From contig NZ_HE610957.1 in assembly GCF_000285515.1 (NCBI RefSeq), positions 1,360,797-1,424,455 on the forward strand: a DNA stretch of 63,659 bases, read 5' to 3'. The first letter of the stretch is position 1. Every line of letters begins with the position of its first letter. This document shows positions 52,746 through 61,935 of the stretch, piece after piece. Under the pieces are notes generated by a model. That model was given only the letters and a program-made list of their open reading frames with translations, ran no database searches and had not been told where the DNA came from. This stretch comes from Paenibacillus senegalensis JC66. Its GTDB lineage: Bacteria > Bacillota > Bacilli > Paenibacillales > NBRC-103111. The position numbers and the translations under genes are program-made.

Positions 52746-54128
52746 ATGCGAAGGCAGACAGAGTACAGGTATTTGAAGCTGGCTAATATATTAAAGGAGC
52801 AAATATTAACAGGGGTTATTCCTCCTGGAGAGTTTCTGATGCCGGAGAATGAGCTTTCTAAGACGTATGGAATGAGCAGAACCTCCGTCCGCAGATCGCT
52901 GGAGCAATTAGTGCAGGAGGGTTTGATTGAGAAAGAGGTAGGAAGAGGGACGAGAGTAAAGCCAGGTCTTACGATTGGAAGCGGCGGAGGCCAGACGCTG
53001 CGCATTCTGGCCCCCTATCCTTCCTATTTTATGGATGCTGGTTTCTACATCATATTAGAAGCCTTTCAAAAAGAATTTCCATCGGTAGATGTGAAAATAA
53101 CCAATTTGCCTAACGTTAATTATTGGCGATCCATTAACATGACCAAGGACATCGGTTTTCAGCCGGATCTGGTATTTGTGTCGGACCGGCATTTTCTGCA
53201 GTCAGGTTATGCGGAACACTTTACCCCCATTCAGGAAACGAGCTTTTCCAGGGAGCAAATGTATGACAAGCTGGTGAACTCATTCTGTCATGAAAACAAG
53301 CTTATGGCAGCACCGTTAACGTTTTCTCCGGTCTTTCTGGCCTACAACTCCACGATCTTCGAGAAGTATCAGGTGGAGAAGCCGCAGCCCGGCTGGACGG
53401 TTCACGATTTCATCCGTTCCGCCTCCAAGCTGACCCTGGATACGAACGGGGATGGGATTCTCGACTTGTACGGCTTTACGCTGTCGGCCAGCCTGCAGCG
53501 CTGGACCGTGTTTTTGCTGCGCAACGGAGCGAAGACTCTCGGCAAGGACATCGATGAGAATATCCTTTACGAAACGCTGAACTTTTTCCACGACTTGATC
53601 TACCGCTACAAGGTTGCACATGTGATCAGCGGAGCTCAAGACCTCATCCGCAGCAACTCCTTTTTCTATAACAAAGCTGCGATAGTGTTAACCACCATTT
53701 ATGAAATGTCCTACTGGGAGCAGGAAGAGATCGATTTTGAAGTAAATATTGCCCCCCTGCCGTTCGGAACGCATTCATCAACCTTGCTTATGGCTAATGC
53801 GCTAATGATTCCTTCACAAGCCCAGGAAACTCAGCTCGCGCAGAAATTTATTCAGGTTGCCTTAAGCCAGAGCGTTCAGCAAAATCTATGTGAATCGACT
53901 CCTTTTCTTTCGGTTTTCGAGAATATTAACGAGCGGGTGAAGCATGAGTCATTCTTAAAAACGATAAATATTTACCGCGATATGATGAGCAACAATTTCT
54001 TTTTGGATGAGCTGGTCACAGAAAATGAAATTGAAGATATTATGGCGCTCACCCAAATGTTCTGGCATGGCCTGGAGTCCGCCAAAAGAACGACCGAGAT
54101 GTGGAAAGCTCTATCCACTCAAGCTTAA
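52746..54128 (+). CDS. GntR-type DNA-binding domain fused to family-1 solute-binding protein
   Basis: About 460 residues. Residues 1-75 form a GntR winged helix (ILKEQILTGVIPPGEFLMP, LSKTYGMSRTSVRRSLEQL, EKEVGRGTRVKPG). The rest is a full-length extracellular solute-binding protein fold, family 1 (LRILAPYPSYFMDAGFYII, PLTFSPVFLAYNSTIFEKY, WTVHDFIRSASKLTLDTNG, ALMIPSQAQETQLAQKFI). There is no signal peptide or lipobox, so it is cytoplasmic and senses a sugar directly. The ATG at 52746 is chosen because the sigma-A start point lies at ~52691 and GGAGGT is upstream; the spacing is 13 bases. Divergent from an ABC permease operon without a binding-protein gene. Probable repressor of that operon. 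Confidence 0.88.
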   Translation: MRRQTEYRYLKLANILKEQILTGVIPPGEFLMPENELSKTYGMSRTSVRRSLEQLVQEGLIEKEVGRGTRVKPGLTIGSGGGQTLRILAPYPSYFMDAGFYIILEAFQKEFPSVDVKITNLPNVNYWRSINMTKDIGFQPDLVFVSDRHFLQSGYAEHFTPIQETSFSREQMYDKLVNSFCHENKLMAAPLTFSPVFLAYNSTIFEKYQVEKPQPGWTVHDFIRSASKLTLDTNGDGILDLYGFTLSASLQRWTVFLLRNGAKTLGKDIDENILYETLNFFHDLIYRYKVAHVISGAQDLIRSNSFFYNKAAIVLTTIYEMSYWEQEEIDFEVNIAPLPFGTHSSTLLMANALMIPSQAQETQLAQKFIQVALSQSVQQNLCESTPFLSVFENINERVKHESFLKTINIYRDMMSNNFFLDELVTENEIEDIMALTQMFWHGLESAKRTTEMWKALSTQA

Positions 54129-54146
54129 GCTCTCCTTTCCACCAGG

Positions 54147-55802
54147 CTACCAGGTCACATATGGCTTGGAGCCTGGCACCGGATTCTGAATCATATCGGT
54201 AACCGGAACCGCATAAGCGATTAGAATCAGTATAACAACAAGCGATATCCATACTCCCCAGCGCTCGAAGAGCCGTGGTGTCTCCTCAGCACCTTCCGCC
54301 ACCTCTGCGATTGGAAATTCTGTTTCTCCCCGCGGTGTTCTCATTAAGGCAATTAAGTTGTAGATCATAATAACCAGGGCGATGAACAGAATCATCCCGC
54401 CAACTGCCATCGCTACATGATAAGGCATCCACAGAATCGCATCCGGATGGTCCTGATATGTCGTATAGGCGGTTCTGCGCGGTGAACCGAACAGCCCGAC
54501 CGTGTGCATCGAGCCTGACATAAAGAACATCCCCACCGCCCACAGCACGGTCTGCACAATACCAAGCTTATGGATTGCCGGAGTCAGCGTTCTGCCAGTG
54601 AGGTGCGGAACAAGCCAATACGTTATGCCGAAGAAGGTTAGGGCAACGGAAGAAGCCACGGTCAAGTGAAAGTGCCCGGTCACCCAAAGCGTATTGTGAA
54701 CTACGGCATTCATCTGGTTACTTGCATTGATAATTCCCCCCGCTCCCGCCGGGATGAAAATGAGCATGCCGGCAAATGGAGCAAAGAAGCGCACATCCCC
54801 CCATGGCAAAACCTTAAACCAGCCAAATAACCCTTTTGCCCCTTTGGCCCTTCCTGTGAGCTCAAACGTGGCAAACATGGAGAATGCGGTCATCAAGGAC
54901 GGGATAATAACCATGAAGGTAAGGACTACCTGGACGTATTTCCACAGATCTGAAATTCCCGGCTCCATCAGCTGGTGGTGAAAGCCTACGGGAATCGAAA
55001 AGAGCAGAAATAAAATAAACGATAAGCGGGCAAGGGCATCACTGAACATTTTGCCGCCAATGACCTTCGGAATAACCACATACCAGCAAATATAGGCCGG
55101 CAGAAGCCAGAAGTAAACCAGCGGATGACCGAAAAACCAGAACAGGGTACGACTCAGCATGACATTGATTTTATCGACCCAGCCGAACGACCATGGAATT
55201 AATTGAAACAGAACCTCGACCGCTACACCGATAGTGGCCACCATCCACATCACCATCGTAATGATCGCCATAAAAGCTAGAAGCGGCGACAGCTTCCCTT
55301 TATGTGTTCTTTTCCAGTAGCGGTAATTGTACATCATTGCAAAGCCGCTGAACCAGCTTCCCACGATGACTAGCGCGAGCGCAATGTAAAACCAGGGTGA
55401 GGCTTTCATCGGAGCGTAAAAGGTATACAGCACGGTTGCTTTGTTCAGCAAAATCATGACCGTTCCTATTACGGTTCCTGTTGTCATGCACACGAAGCCT
55501 ACCCAGCCCATAGAGCGGGCGGCTGGCAGCAATTTCCCCGTGGTCTTGGAAATACCAGATAATAAAAATCCGATAATAAAAAAGGTTGTGAAGATAAGAG
55601 CCATCAGCACCCCATGTGCAGTTAACAACTGGTAATAGCCAATACCCCCAGGAAGGGTTAACATGCCGCCGCGGACCATTCCCTGCAGCAGTCCGGCTAA
55701 ACCTCCGATCAGCAAGGCAATAAAGGCAAAGATCAGATGCGCCATTGCCAGGATAGCATCCCTGCGGTCAACAGGGCGATTTTCCAATTGATTTGTTTCC
55801 AT
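54147..55802 (-). CDS. ba3-type cytochrome c oxidase subunit I
   Basis: 551 residues with 13-14 predicted helices. Heme and CuB ligands are visible: YQLLTAHGVLMALIFTTFF (low-spin heme His), FGHPLVYFWLLPAYICWYVV (His-Tyr-type CuB site), VGFHHQLMEPGIS (His-His) and WVTGHFHLTVASSVALTFF (HxH for both hemes). This layout, and the small partner subunits, match Thermus-type b(o/a)3 oxidases rather than caa3. It reduces oxygen to water and pumps protons in the membrane. GGGAGG precedes the ATG. Last gene of a three-gene operon (subunits IIa, II, I). Confidence 0.93.
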   Translation of the reverse strand: METNQLENRPVDRRDAILAMAHLIFAFIALLIGGLAGLLQGMVRGGMLTLPGGIGYYQLLTAHGVLMALIFTTFFIIGFLLSGISKTTGKLLPAARSMGWVGFVCMTTGTVIGTVMILLNKATVLYTFYAPMKASPWFYIALALVIVGSWFSGFAMMYNYRYWKRTHKGKLSPLLAFMAIITMVMWMVATIGVAVEVLFQLIPWSFGWVDKINVMLSRTLFWFFGHPLVYFWLLPAYICWYVVIPKVIGGKMFSDALARLSFILFLLFSIPVGFHHQLMEPGISDLWKYVQVVLTFMVIIPSLMTAFSMFATFELTGRAKGAKGLFGWFKVLPWGDVRFFAPFAGMLIFIPAGAGGIINASNQMNAVVHNTLWVTGHFHLTVASSVALTFFGITYWLVPHLTGRTLTPAIHKLGIVQTVLWAVGMFFMSGSMHTVGLFGSPRRTAYTTYQDHPDAILWMPYHVAMAVGGMILFIALVIMIYNLIALMRTPRGETEFPIAEVAEGAEETPRLFERWGVWISLVVILILIAYAVPVTDMIQNPVPGSKPYVTW

Positions 55803-55829
55803 AACTAATCCTCCCTATGACTGCTCCGG

Positions 55830-56303
55830 TTATTTTACGATAATCGTTGTTTTCATCATTTCATGAGCGATCCCACAGTACTCGTTGCACAGAACCAAAT
55901 ACTCTCCAGGCTCCTTAAACGTATGGGTAACTGTGCTGACCTCTCCCGGAACCACCATAAAGTTCACATTGGTCTTCGGAATCGCAAAACCATGTACCAC
56001 ATCCGTACTAGTTACAATAAAATGAACGGTCGCGCCAACCGGCACCTCCATCTGATTAGGACTGTAACCAAACGCAAAGGCCAGCATAACTGCCTCATAT
56101 TCGTTGTCTCCTACCTGCCTGAGTCCAGGCTCGTTGAAGGGCTCCGTATCCATAACAGTCTCCGGATCGATCGAATAATGCTGATGAGATCCGGGAGTAG
56201 TCATTCCCATGGCAAAGGTGCCAATTCCAAGCACTACTAAAAATAACGCGAGCATGGCCGATCCAAAAATCAGCCAGATTTTTTCAAAGCGATGAATATG
56301 CAC
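55830..56303 (-). CDS. Cytochrome c oxidase subunit II (CuA type)
   Basis: 157 residues. A single N-terminal membrane anchor (WLIFGSAMLALFLVVLGIG) is followed by a cupredoxin domain. The CuA site is complete: HGFAIPKTNV (His) and VLCNEYCGIAHEMM (Cys-x3-Cys, His, Met). Length and the absence of the second N-terminal helix fit ba3-type subunit II. GTG start with AAAGGGGG upstream. It receives electrons from cytochrome c and passes them to subunit I encoded 27 bases downstream. Confidence 0.95.
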   Translation of the reverse strand: MHIHRFEKIWLIFGSAMLALFLVVLGIGTFAMGMTTPGSHQHYSIDPETVMDTEPFNEPGLRQVGDNEYEAVMLAFAFGYSPNQMEVPVGATVHFIVTSTDVVHGFAIPKTNVNFMVVPGEVSTVTHTFKEPGEYLVLCNEYCGIAHEMMKTTIIVK

Positions 56304-56364
56304 GGCTTCATTTCCCCCTTTATAGCGGTTCCCATAGTATTGATTGCTGCTTATATCCCTTTCA

Positions 56365-56532
56365 TCAGCTTCGCAGCAGGAACAGGATAAATATTCCGAG
56401 CCAGGTCAGAAACAAAAAGCCGCCTAGTATCATAACCGCAGCCAGCGTCCCTTTTAGCGGACTTTCCTCTTTTTCCAGTCGGCCAGGGACTGACCGTTCT
56501 TTGCGCTCTTGCGGAGTCATGGGATTGTTCAT
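56365..56532 (-). CDS. Cytochrome c oxidase subunit IIa
   Basis: 55 residues: polar N-terminus, then one membrane helix, LAAVMILGGFLFLTWLGIF, ending LFLLRS. This matches the one-helix subunit IIa of ba3 oxidases, which replaces the second anchor of classical subunit II. The ATG at 56532 follows AAAGGAGG. It is the first gene of the oxidase operon. Confidence 0.88.
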   Translation of the reverse strand: MNNPMTPQERKERSVPGRLEKEESPLKGTLAAVMILGGFLFLTWLGIFILFLLRS

Positions 56533-56567
56533 GGCACACACCCTCCTTTTCCCGGATTTCCGGGTAG

Positions 56568-57068
56568 TCAATGCTTTACCCCCATTGTAGGAATCCCGCC
56601 CCGGACCGAACTATGACGAAAATCACACTTCACAAAATAGTTGCTTTTGCCAGACGAATCGGGGATAAAGATTATTGACCAGCATTTTATGCAGCAGGGA
56701 GTTAGCTGAACTGCCTGGCTGTCTCCAGGGGCATCCGGTACGAGACAACATGCAGGGCAGCGCCAAAAAGGGGCTGTCCAGAAAGTCCCCAAAATAAAAG
56801 TTGGGCGGAAAACATAATGTTTTCCGTCCAACTTTTTTGTCATATTGTTTTTGTAAGCGATCATCCTGCTCTTCATACGTCCGTTGGAGGCTTGCCGGAT
56901 ATCCTTCTGGTACCGTCGGTTTTTTTCCCTTAAATAGTTGCCGTAGGGTATGAGAAAATCAAATCGTTTTTCTTCCCCCGCCGCATGTACGCCGCGAAAA
57001 TCGTTCAAGGTACGGAAGTCGGGCTGTTGCATCCCAGCCAGCCACATAGCCGGGAGGTTCTCACGCAA
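56568..57068 (-). pseudogene. Remnant of IS1182-type transposase N-terminus
   Basis: The first 26 residues, beginning MRENLPAMWLAGMQQPDFR and ending in LNDFRG, match the conserved N-terminal block of IS1182-family transposases (LREN...WLxGxQxPDFRTxNxFR). After that the frame runs through an unrelated or rearranged sequence and the GTTGGGCGG hairpin, with no catalytic DDE region. There is no complete element and no target duplication was found. A decayed fragment. Confidence 0.65.
56769..56838 (+). repeat. GGGGCTGTCC repeat with terminator-like hairpin
   Basis: GGGGCTGTCC (from 56770) and a near-perfect hairpin of GTTGGGCGGAAAACAT (56800-56815) with ATGTTTTCCGTCCAAC (56817-56832), then six T. 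The same arrangement occurs in reverse at 12912-12993. It may act as a plus-strand terminator. Confidence 0.75.
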
Positions 57069-57951
57069 GCAGCTTTTTAATCCGCTGGCTGCAGCTCCTT
57101 AATAGCTTAAAGCCCTGCATTTGTGTGCATTTGTACGATTTGTCATACAAATCTTGGGTAGTTGCCCTTCAATCCCCTGTATTTGTACGATTTGTCATAC
57201 AAATCTTGGATAATTGCACTTCAATCCCCTACATTTGTACGACGTTTCATACAAATCTCCGGTAATCGCACATCACCCCCATGAATTTGTACGACATTTC
57301 GTACAAAACGCAGGCAACAAGCCTGCTCAGCCCTGAACCCCGCCAACCTTGGCTATTTTCATGCTGGGTTGTGCCTGAGAATTCAATGGCATGCATGACT
57401 GTTTTCGCATACACTTCGCCTCGAGTCCCGCCACTGCAGCGAATGTATGAGGTTTTCCGCATATAATTCGCCTCGGGGCCGCTGCTTGGGGGTTGCTTAT
57501 TCTAGCTATCGGGCTGAACAGCCACTTTTCGGACAGCCCCTTACTCCTGCCTTTCCTGTTACTTCAAGCACAGCAGCGCTTCCGCAATGCTATCTATCAT
57601 TAGCCGTCTCTTCACTGTCCAGACACTTTCTACATTGTGCCAACGGAATACTCGTCTTATAAAACCCGGTTTGAAATATTAATCGGGCGTGTGCGTGTTC
57701 AATAAGATGATTGCAGCGAACACAGAACACTTTAAACGTCCCCATTCCTGCTTCTCCCCTTCCTTTGGAAGCTCAGCCTTCCTGGCAAAATCCTTTTCCG
57801 TAAACGGGATAACTTATTGTAACTTTATTATAACGTGCACAGCTTCTAGTGTATGTCATATTTTGGAGCCGCACATCCTGCTTTTTCATTCTATTTTTGT
57901 CGAAAACGCTTTCTTTTTCTTTAGCTTAAGTTAACGACCTTTACAACCAGA
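57069..57951. other. Gene-free region with tandem palindrome array
   Basis: No supported gene in about 880 bp. 57129-57308 is the four-copy repeat described separately. GGACAGCCCC occurs near 57532. The remainder, 57540-57950, shows no coding pattern or clear terminator. Confidence 0.6.
57129..57308. repeat. Four tandem 52-bp repeats, each with a 24-bp palindrome
   Basis: The palindrome ATTTGTACGA-N4-TCATACAAAT starts at 57129, 57181, 57233 and 57285, exactly 52 bp apart, with variants TTTG, CGTT and CATT in the centre and one TCGTACAAAA end. The spacers share CTTCAATCCCCT-like sequence in the first units. 52 bp is about five helical turns, so the palindromes face the same side. Possible multi-site operator or protein-binding array. 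Confidence 0.9.
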
Positions 57952-58260
57952 TTATATTTTGCTTAAAACAAGGCGCAGCTCCATCCAGGATTGCCTCAGG
58001 AGAAGGTAGACAATGTAAACCCCAAAGTAAGCCCCGGTCAGTAAAAAGACAGGATTTAAAAATACTTGGTGAACAGTGGTCATAAACACAGTTCCAGAGC
58101 GAATTACCTCATATACTGCCACAGATGCCACTATTCCAAACCCGATCGCAGATAATAAAGCCAGCAGATCATAGACCACCCGCAAAACGGCATAGCGCAT
58201 CTCCGCCAGCATCATGGCTAAGGGCACCAGCACAGTTCCTAAAATAAGAATTATCGTCAA
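57952..58260 (-). CDS. Small membrane protein of unknown function
   Basis: About 102 residues with three predicted membrane helices (IILILGTVLVPLAMMLAEM, LLALLSAIGFGIVASVAVYE, VFLLTGAYFGVYIVYLL) and a short basic tail. I recognise no family. The TTG at 58260 is chosen because AGAGGTGAG precedes it; a GTG at 58269 would overlap that site. It stands alone between the tandem palindrome array and the esterase gene. Confidence 0.65.
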   Translation of the reverse strand: MTIILILGTVLVPLAMMLAEMRYAVLRVVYDLLALLSAIGFGIVASVAVYEVIRSGTVFMTTVHQVFLNPVFLLTGAYFGVYIVYLLLRQSWMELRLVLSKI

Positions 58261-58360
58261 ATGGCTCACCTCTTATCAATAGAGTAGCCATTTTTCTCCT
58301 TCTTAAAACCATGATGCGCTAAAAGCAAGTCCATGTTTCAGGTGATGATTACAGTTGAAA

Positions 58361-59317
58361 TTACAAATGCTTATCCACAAATTTCATCATGGCCAATTCA
58401 TGGAAACCGAGTGCCTCGTGCCCGTAATCCGGGTAAATGCTCGCTTCCTTCTCCACGGTCAAGTGGTTATAAGCGGCAAAGCAGGTGGAGGGCGGACAAG
58501 TCGTGTCCTGCAGCGTGATCGCCATCAGCGTTTTGGCTTTAACCTGCGGGGCAAAGTTCATTGCATCAAAATAACTTAATGTGCGATAAACCGTTTCCTC
58601 GTGCTGATGATCCGGATCGTACCGGCGGAACCAATTTTTGATCTCCACATAAGGGCCGGTCGAATGATGCTCGACCGAACGGCGGAAATGACACAAATAG
58701 GGATAAAGCGGCAGCGCCAGCTTGGGCCGCTCGTCCAGACCGGCTACAGCGAGGGTTAGTCCGCCGCCTTGACTGTTACCATGGACGATGATCCTGTCTT
58801 TATCGATTTCTTGCCGTTCGGCTATAAAGTCAATCGCTCTCAAACAATCTATGTAGACCTGCCTGTAATAATACTGCTCTGGATCAGTCAGCCCAAGCGT
58901 CATCCAGCCCGCCATACCTCCCGCCGGATATCTGGCGTAATCCGGGGACAGCCCGCCCTGGCCGCGAATATCGATAGCCAGCACAGCAATGCCCATATTG
59001 GTCCATGGCAGGGCACTATGCGGAAGTCCCGAATGGCCTGAGTATCCGTGATAACGGATTAACGCCGGCATGGGAGTGCTGGAGCCTTCGGGAACCATAT
59101 ACCAGCCGCGGATTGGTGTCCCATCCGCCCCTTCATAGCTGATGTTATACAGGGATACGGTCTTCAAGGGGTAATCAACCTGTTCGATTGTCGCGCGCAA
59201 GGGGGCTGCGGAGGATTGCCGTTTCGCTTTTTCCCAAAATGCTGCAAAATCATTCTCGGCGGTTAATTCCGGCTTATACTGCTCCAACTGCTGAAGCGGC
59301 CAATCTACTAATGGCAT
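58361..59317 (-). CDS. CE7-family acetyl xylan esterase / cephalosporin-C deacetylase
   Basis: About 318 residues, alpha/beta hydrolase of carbohydrate esterase family 7. The nucleophile elbow is VHGNSQGGGLTLAVAG (GxSQG); also seen are RGQGG, DTTCPPSTCFAAYNHL (Asp) and YPDYGHEAL (His). These enzymes remove acetyl groups from xylo-oligosaccharides inside the cell. ATG 59317 is preferred over GTG 59323 because of AGGAT-type spacing. No signal peptide. No xylan genes adjoin it. Confidence 0.93.
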   Translation of the reverse strand: MPLVDWPLQQLEQYKPELTAENDFAAFWEKAKRQSSAAPLRATIEQVDYPLKTVSLYNISYEGADGTPIRGWYMVPEGSSTPMPALIRYHGYSGHSGLPHSALPWTNMGIAVLAIDIRGQGGLSPDYARYPAGGMAGWMTLGLTDPEQYYYRQVYIDCLRAIDFIAERQEIDKDRIIVHGNSQGGGLTLAVAGLDERPKLALPLYPYLCHFRRSVEHHSTGPYVEIKNWFRRYDPDHQHEETVYRTLSYFDAMNFAPQVKAKTLMAITLQDTTCPPSTCFAAYNHLTVEKEASIYPDYGHEALGFHELAMMKFVDKHL

Positions 59318-59601
59318 ATTCACTCATCCTCTCTCATTTAAGTTTGCGGCCTTTGCCGGCTGCATGTTTTTCGAGGCCCAAATCAAGCGCTCGCTTTTTT
59401 AGATTGAGCCTTTTTGAATGTACTATAGTTTGCCTTCTTAAGTAAACTGTTTGACCGTTTTCAGGCGGCTCCATCACATAAAACGGCCGAATTGGATGAC
59501 AAATAAGCCTCCTTCGCTTTTGCCATATGGCTGTTGCTTTGTCCTGGCTTCTGTGTCAATATTAATGCAAGCAAAGCAAACTGACAGACAGGTGGAATTA
59601 C

Positions 59602-60411
59602 ATGCGCAAAGCTTTTTTTAAAGTTATGACCGAATTGTCTTCCCGCAAGTGGATATCGCGCACAACAGGCTCCTTCGCCAAATCGAAGTGGAGCCGCTCT
59701 CTTATCCCCTGGTTTGCCAAAACGTACGGGATTCGCTTGGAGGATGCAGAAAAGTCCCCCGGGGATTATCAATCATTGAATGAATTTTTTACGCGCCGCT
59801 TGAAACCCGGTCTGCGTCCCATAGATCTAACGGAAAAAGGATTGGTCAGTCCGGTGGATGCCCTCATTACCGGGATGGGTAGAATTGAAGCCGGAACAAT
59901 CGTTAATGTAAAGGGTCAGGATTATACCGTGGAAGAGCTGCTTAACCGCTCTCCGCGAACCGTCAATTATCGCAACGGGTATTATTTTGTACTCTATTTA
60001 AGTCCGACTGACTATCATCGAATCCACAGTCCGATTTCCGGCAGAATTCTGGAGAAGGAGCATCTGCCAGGCAAAGTCTATCCCGTGAATGATTTTGGGC
60101 TGCGGCATATGCCCCGTGTTCTCAGCAGGAATGAGCGGCTGGTCACCTACATGGCCCATCCGGCAGGAGAAATTGCCGTGGTCAAGGTAGGAGCGCTGAA
60201 TGTCAGCAGCATTCAATATGCCGAGGGCTTGCAAGATCAGCTTAACGCCGGTGACGAGCTCGCTTATTTTGAGTTCGGCTCAACGATCGTGCTCCTGACG
60301 GAAACTAATATTTTTCAGCCGCTGCAGCATTTGCAATTAGGCAGCAAGGTCCAGATGGGCCAGCTGCTCGGTCTCCTGCACAAGGAAGGGGCGCCGGTCC
60401 CGCCTTCCTGA
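59602..60411 (+). CDS. psd: Phosphatidylserine decarboxylase proenzyme
   Basis: 269 residues. Converts phosphatidylserine to phosphatidylethanolamine at the membrane. The autocatalytic cleavage and pyruvoyl-forming site is EFGSTIVLL (family LGST or FGST, ~residue 227), and upstream YHRIHSPISGRI and SPVDALITGMGRIE are typical. Proteolysis at Gly-Ser gives the alpha and beta chains. AGGTGG precedes the ATG. No pssA is adjacent. Confidence 0.94.
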   Translation: MRKAFFKVMTELSSRKWISRTTGSFAKSKWSRSLIPWFAKTYGIRLEDAEKSPGDYQSLNEFFTRRLKPGLRPIDLTEKGLVSPVDALITGMGRIEAGTIVNVKGQDYTVEELLNRSPRTVNYRNGYYFVLYLSPTDYHRIHSPISGRILEKEHLPGKVYPVNDFGLRHMPRVLSRNERLVTYMAHPAGEIAVVKVGALNVSSIQYAEGLQDQLNAGDELAYFEFGSTIVLLTETNIFQPLQHLQLGSKVQMGQLLGLLHKEGAPVPPS

Positions 60412-60564
60412 ATGATAGTATTCGAATGGCAATCTATAAATAGCGGAATGGAATGCCGATAATGATTCCTGGATTTTGCAAAAATTTTCGTATAAGCATG
60501 TAGCCTGCCGGGCCCTGCAGCCAGTTGCCACTAGCTAGAGTATTAAAGAGAGAAGGGATTGGAG

Positions 60565-61845
60565 ATGGCTGCTGCCATACCCGTCGGAAGAGAGAAAGCC
60601 GACGTTAAACCTACCTTGTACCGCATTTTGCTACTGATAAGTCTTGTTCATTTGTTTAATGATTCGATACAAGCTGTATTTCCAGCTATTTATCCGATAC
60701 TTAAAGATTCCATGCAGCTGACCTATCAGCAGATCGGGCTGATTACGTTTACTCTCAACTTCACTTCCTCGATCATGCAGCCGCTGATCGGCGCATATAC
60801 GGACTCCCGCCCTTCCCCCTATTTGCTTCCTGTGGGGATGGGCTTTACCTTTGGCGGCATGCTTACACTCGCCTTTGCGGACAGCTATGGCTTGATCATG
60901 CTGTCCGTTCTGTTTGTCGGCTTCGGCTCAGCCGTATTCCATCCGGAGGGGTCGAAAGTCTCCTATTTGGCCGCTGGAGCTAAAAGAGGCCTGGCCCAGT
61001 CGATTTATCAGGTGGGGGGAAATGCCGGACAAGCTCTGGCTCCCCTGCTTGCTGTTTTCGTGTTTTACCGTCTCGGTCTATTCGGCTCCATCTGGTTCAC
61101 TTTGGTAGCTGCCGCGGCTATCGCCATTCAGCTGTATATCGCCCGCTGGTATCGTCAGGTGCTGCATGACAGCAATCCGTTCGCTGCTGCAGGCAAAGCG
61201 CGTTCAACAGCGGCAGAACCGGCAGCCGCATGGGCTGAACCGCTGCCAGACAACAGCCGTAAAAAACAAATATGGACCGCCTTGAGCCTGCTGGTCTTTC
61301 TTGTGTTCGTACGCTCATGGTATCACGCGGGAATTTCCAATTTCTATGCCTTTTACGCCATTGAGGCTTACGGAATCAGCAAGGAAACCGCGCAATTCTT
61401 TATTTTCTTCTTTCTGGCGGCGGGAGCGGTAGGCACCTTCGTGGGAGGGCCGCTCGCGGATCGCTATGGAAGGAGAAATATGCTGTTCTTTTCCATGCTC
61501 GGCTCTGCCCCTTTTGCCCTGCTGCTTCCCTATGTCGGTAAGTCTGCAGCCTTTCTGCTGCTCATCTTAATCGGCTTTATCGTTTTATCGAGCTTCTCGG
61601 TTACTGTCGTTTACGCCCAGGAATTAATGCCGGGGAAGATCGGAATGGTCTCCGGTCTGATTGTCGGGCTGGCTTTTGGAATGGGAGCTTTAGGCTCGGT
61701 AGCGCTTGGCTCGCTGATCGACCGCACTTCACTGGGGTTTGTGATGCTTCTCTGCGCCTTCCTTCCGCTGCTCGGTCTGTTAACTATGCTGCTGCCGTCT
61801 GACGCTACAATCCGACAATGGTACAGTCCTGACAATAAGCACTAG
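60565..61845 (+). CDS. Fsr-like MFS transporter
   Basis: 426 residues, 12 predicted helices. It resembles fosmidomycin-resistance (Fsr) family transporters: LVHLFNDSIQAVFPAIYPIL, LNFTSSIMQPLIGAYTDSRP, FGSAVFHPEGSKVSY, GLAQSIYQVGGNAGQA, and VGGPLADRYGRRNML in the second half. The ATG at 60565 is favoured over the TTG at 60559 by the AAGGG site. The substrate is unknown; Fsr homologues expel lipophilic drugs. It follows psd by 153 bp with no shared regulation visible. Confidence 0.88.
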   Translation: MAAAIPVGREKADVKPTLYRILLLISLVHLFNDSIQAVFPAIYPILKDSMQLTYQQIGLITFTLNFTSSIMQPLIGAYTDSRPSPYLLPVGMGFTFGGMLTLAFADSYGLIMLSVLFVGFGSAVFHPEGSKVSYLAAGAKRGLAQSIYQVGGNAGQALAPLLAVFVFYRLGLFGSIWFTLVAAAAIAIQLYIARWYRQVLHDSNPFAAAGKARSTAAEPAAAWAEPLPDNSRKKQIWTALSLLVFLVFVRSWYHAGISNFYAFYAIEAYGISKETAQFFIFFFLAAGAVGTFVGGPLADRYGRRNMLFFSMLGSAPFALLLPYVGKSAAFLLLILIGFIVLSSFSVTVVYAQELMPGKIGMVSGLIVGLAFGMGALGSVALGSLIDRTSLGFVMLLCAFLPLLGLLTMLLPSDATIRQWYSPDNKH

Positions 61846-61856
61846 GCAGCACCCGG

Positions 61857-61920
61857 TTTCATCTATCGGATCATTCGATTATTGGATCACTGGATCATTT
61901 GGATTTTTGGGCTGGCATCA
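61857..61920 (+). repeat. Short degenerate GGATCATTxGATT repeats
   Basis: Several imperfect copies of GGATCATT/GGATCACT lie between the Fsr-like gene and the convergent MocR gene. The spacing is about 13 bp. No hairpin strong enough to call a terminator was found. Confidence 0.5.
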
Positions 61921-61935
61921 GACTGGCGGCCCTAG

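Noticed and set aside
56568-57068. Functional 166-residue protein
   Set aside because: Only the first 26 residues match a transposase; the rest crosses a terminator-like hairpin and intergenic repeat.
57129-57308. CRISPR array
   Set aside because: Only four units, the conserved part is the palindrome and the spacers are also similar, with no cas genes nearby.
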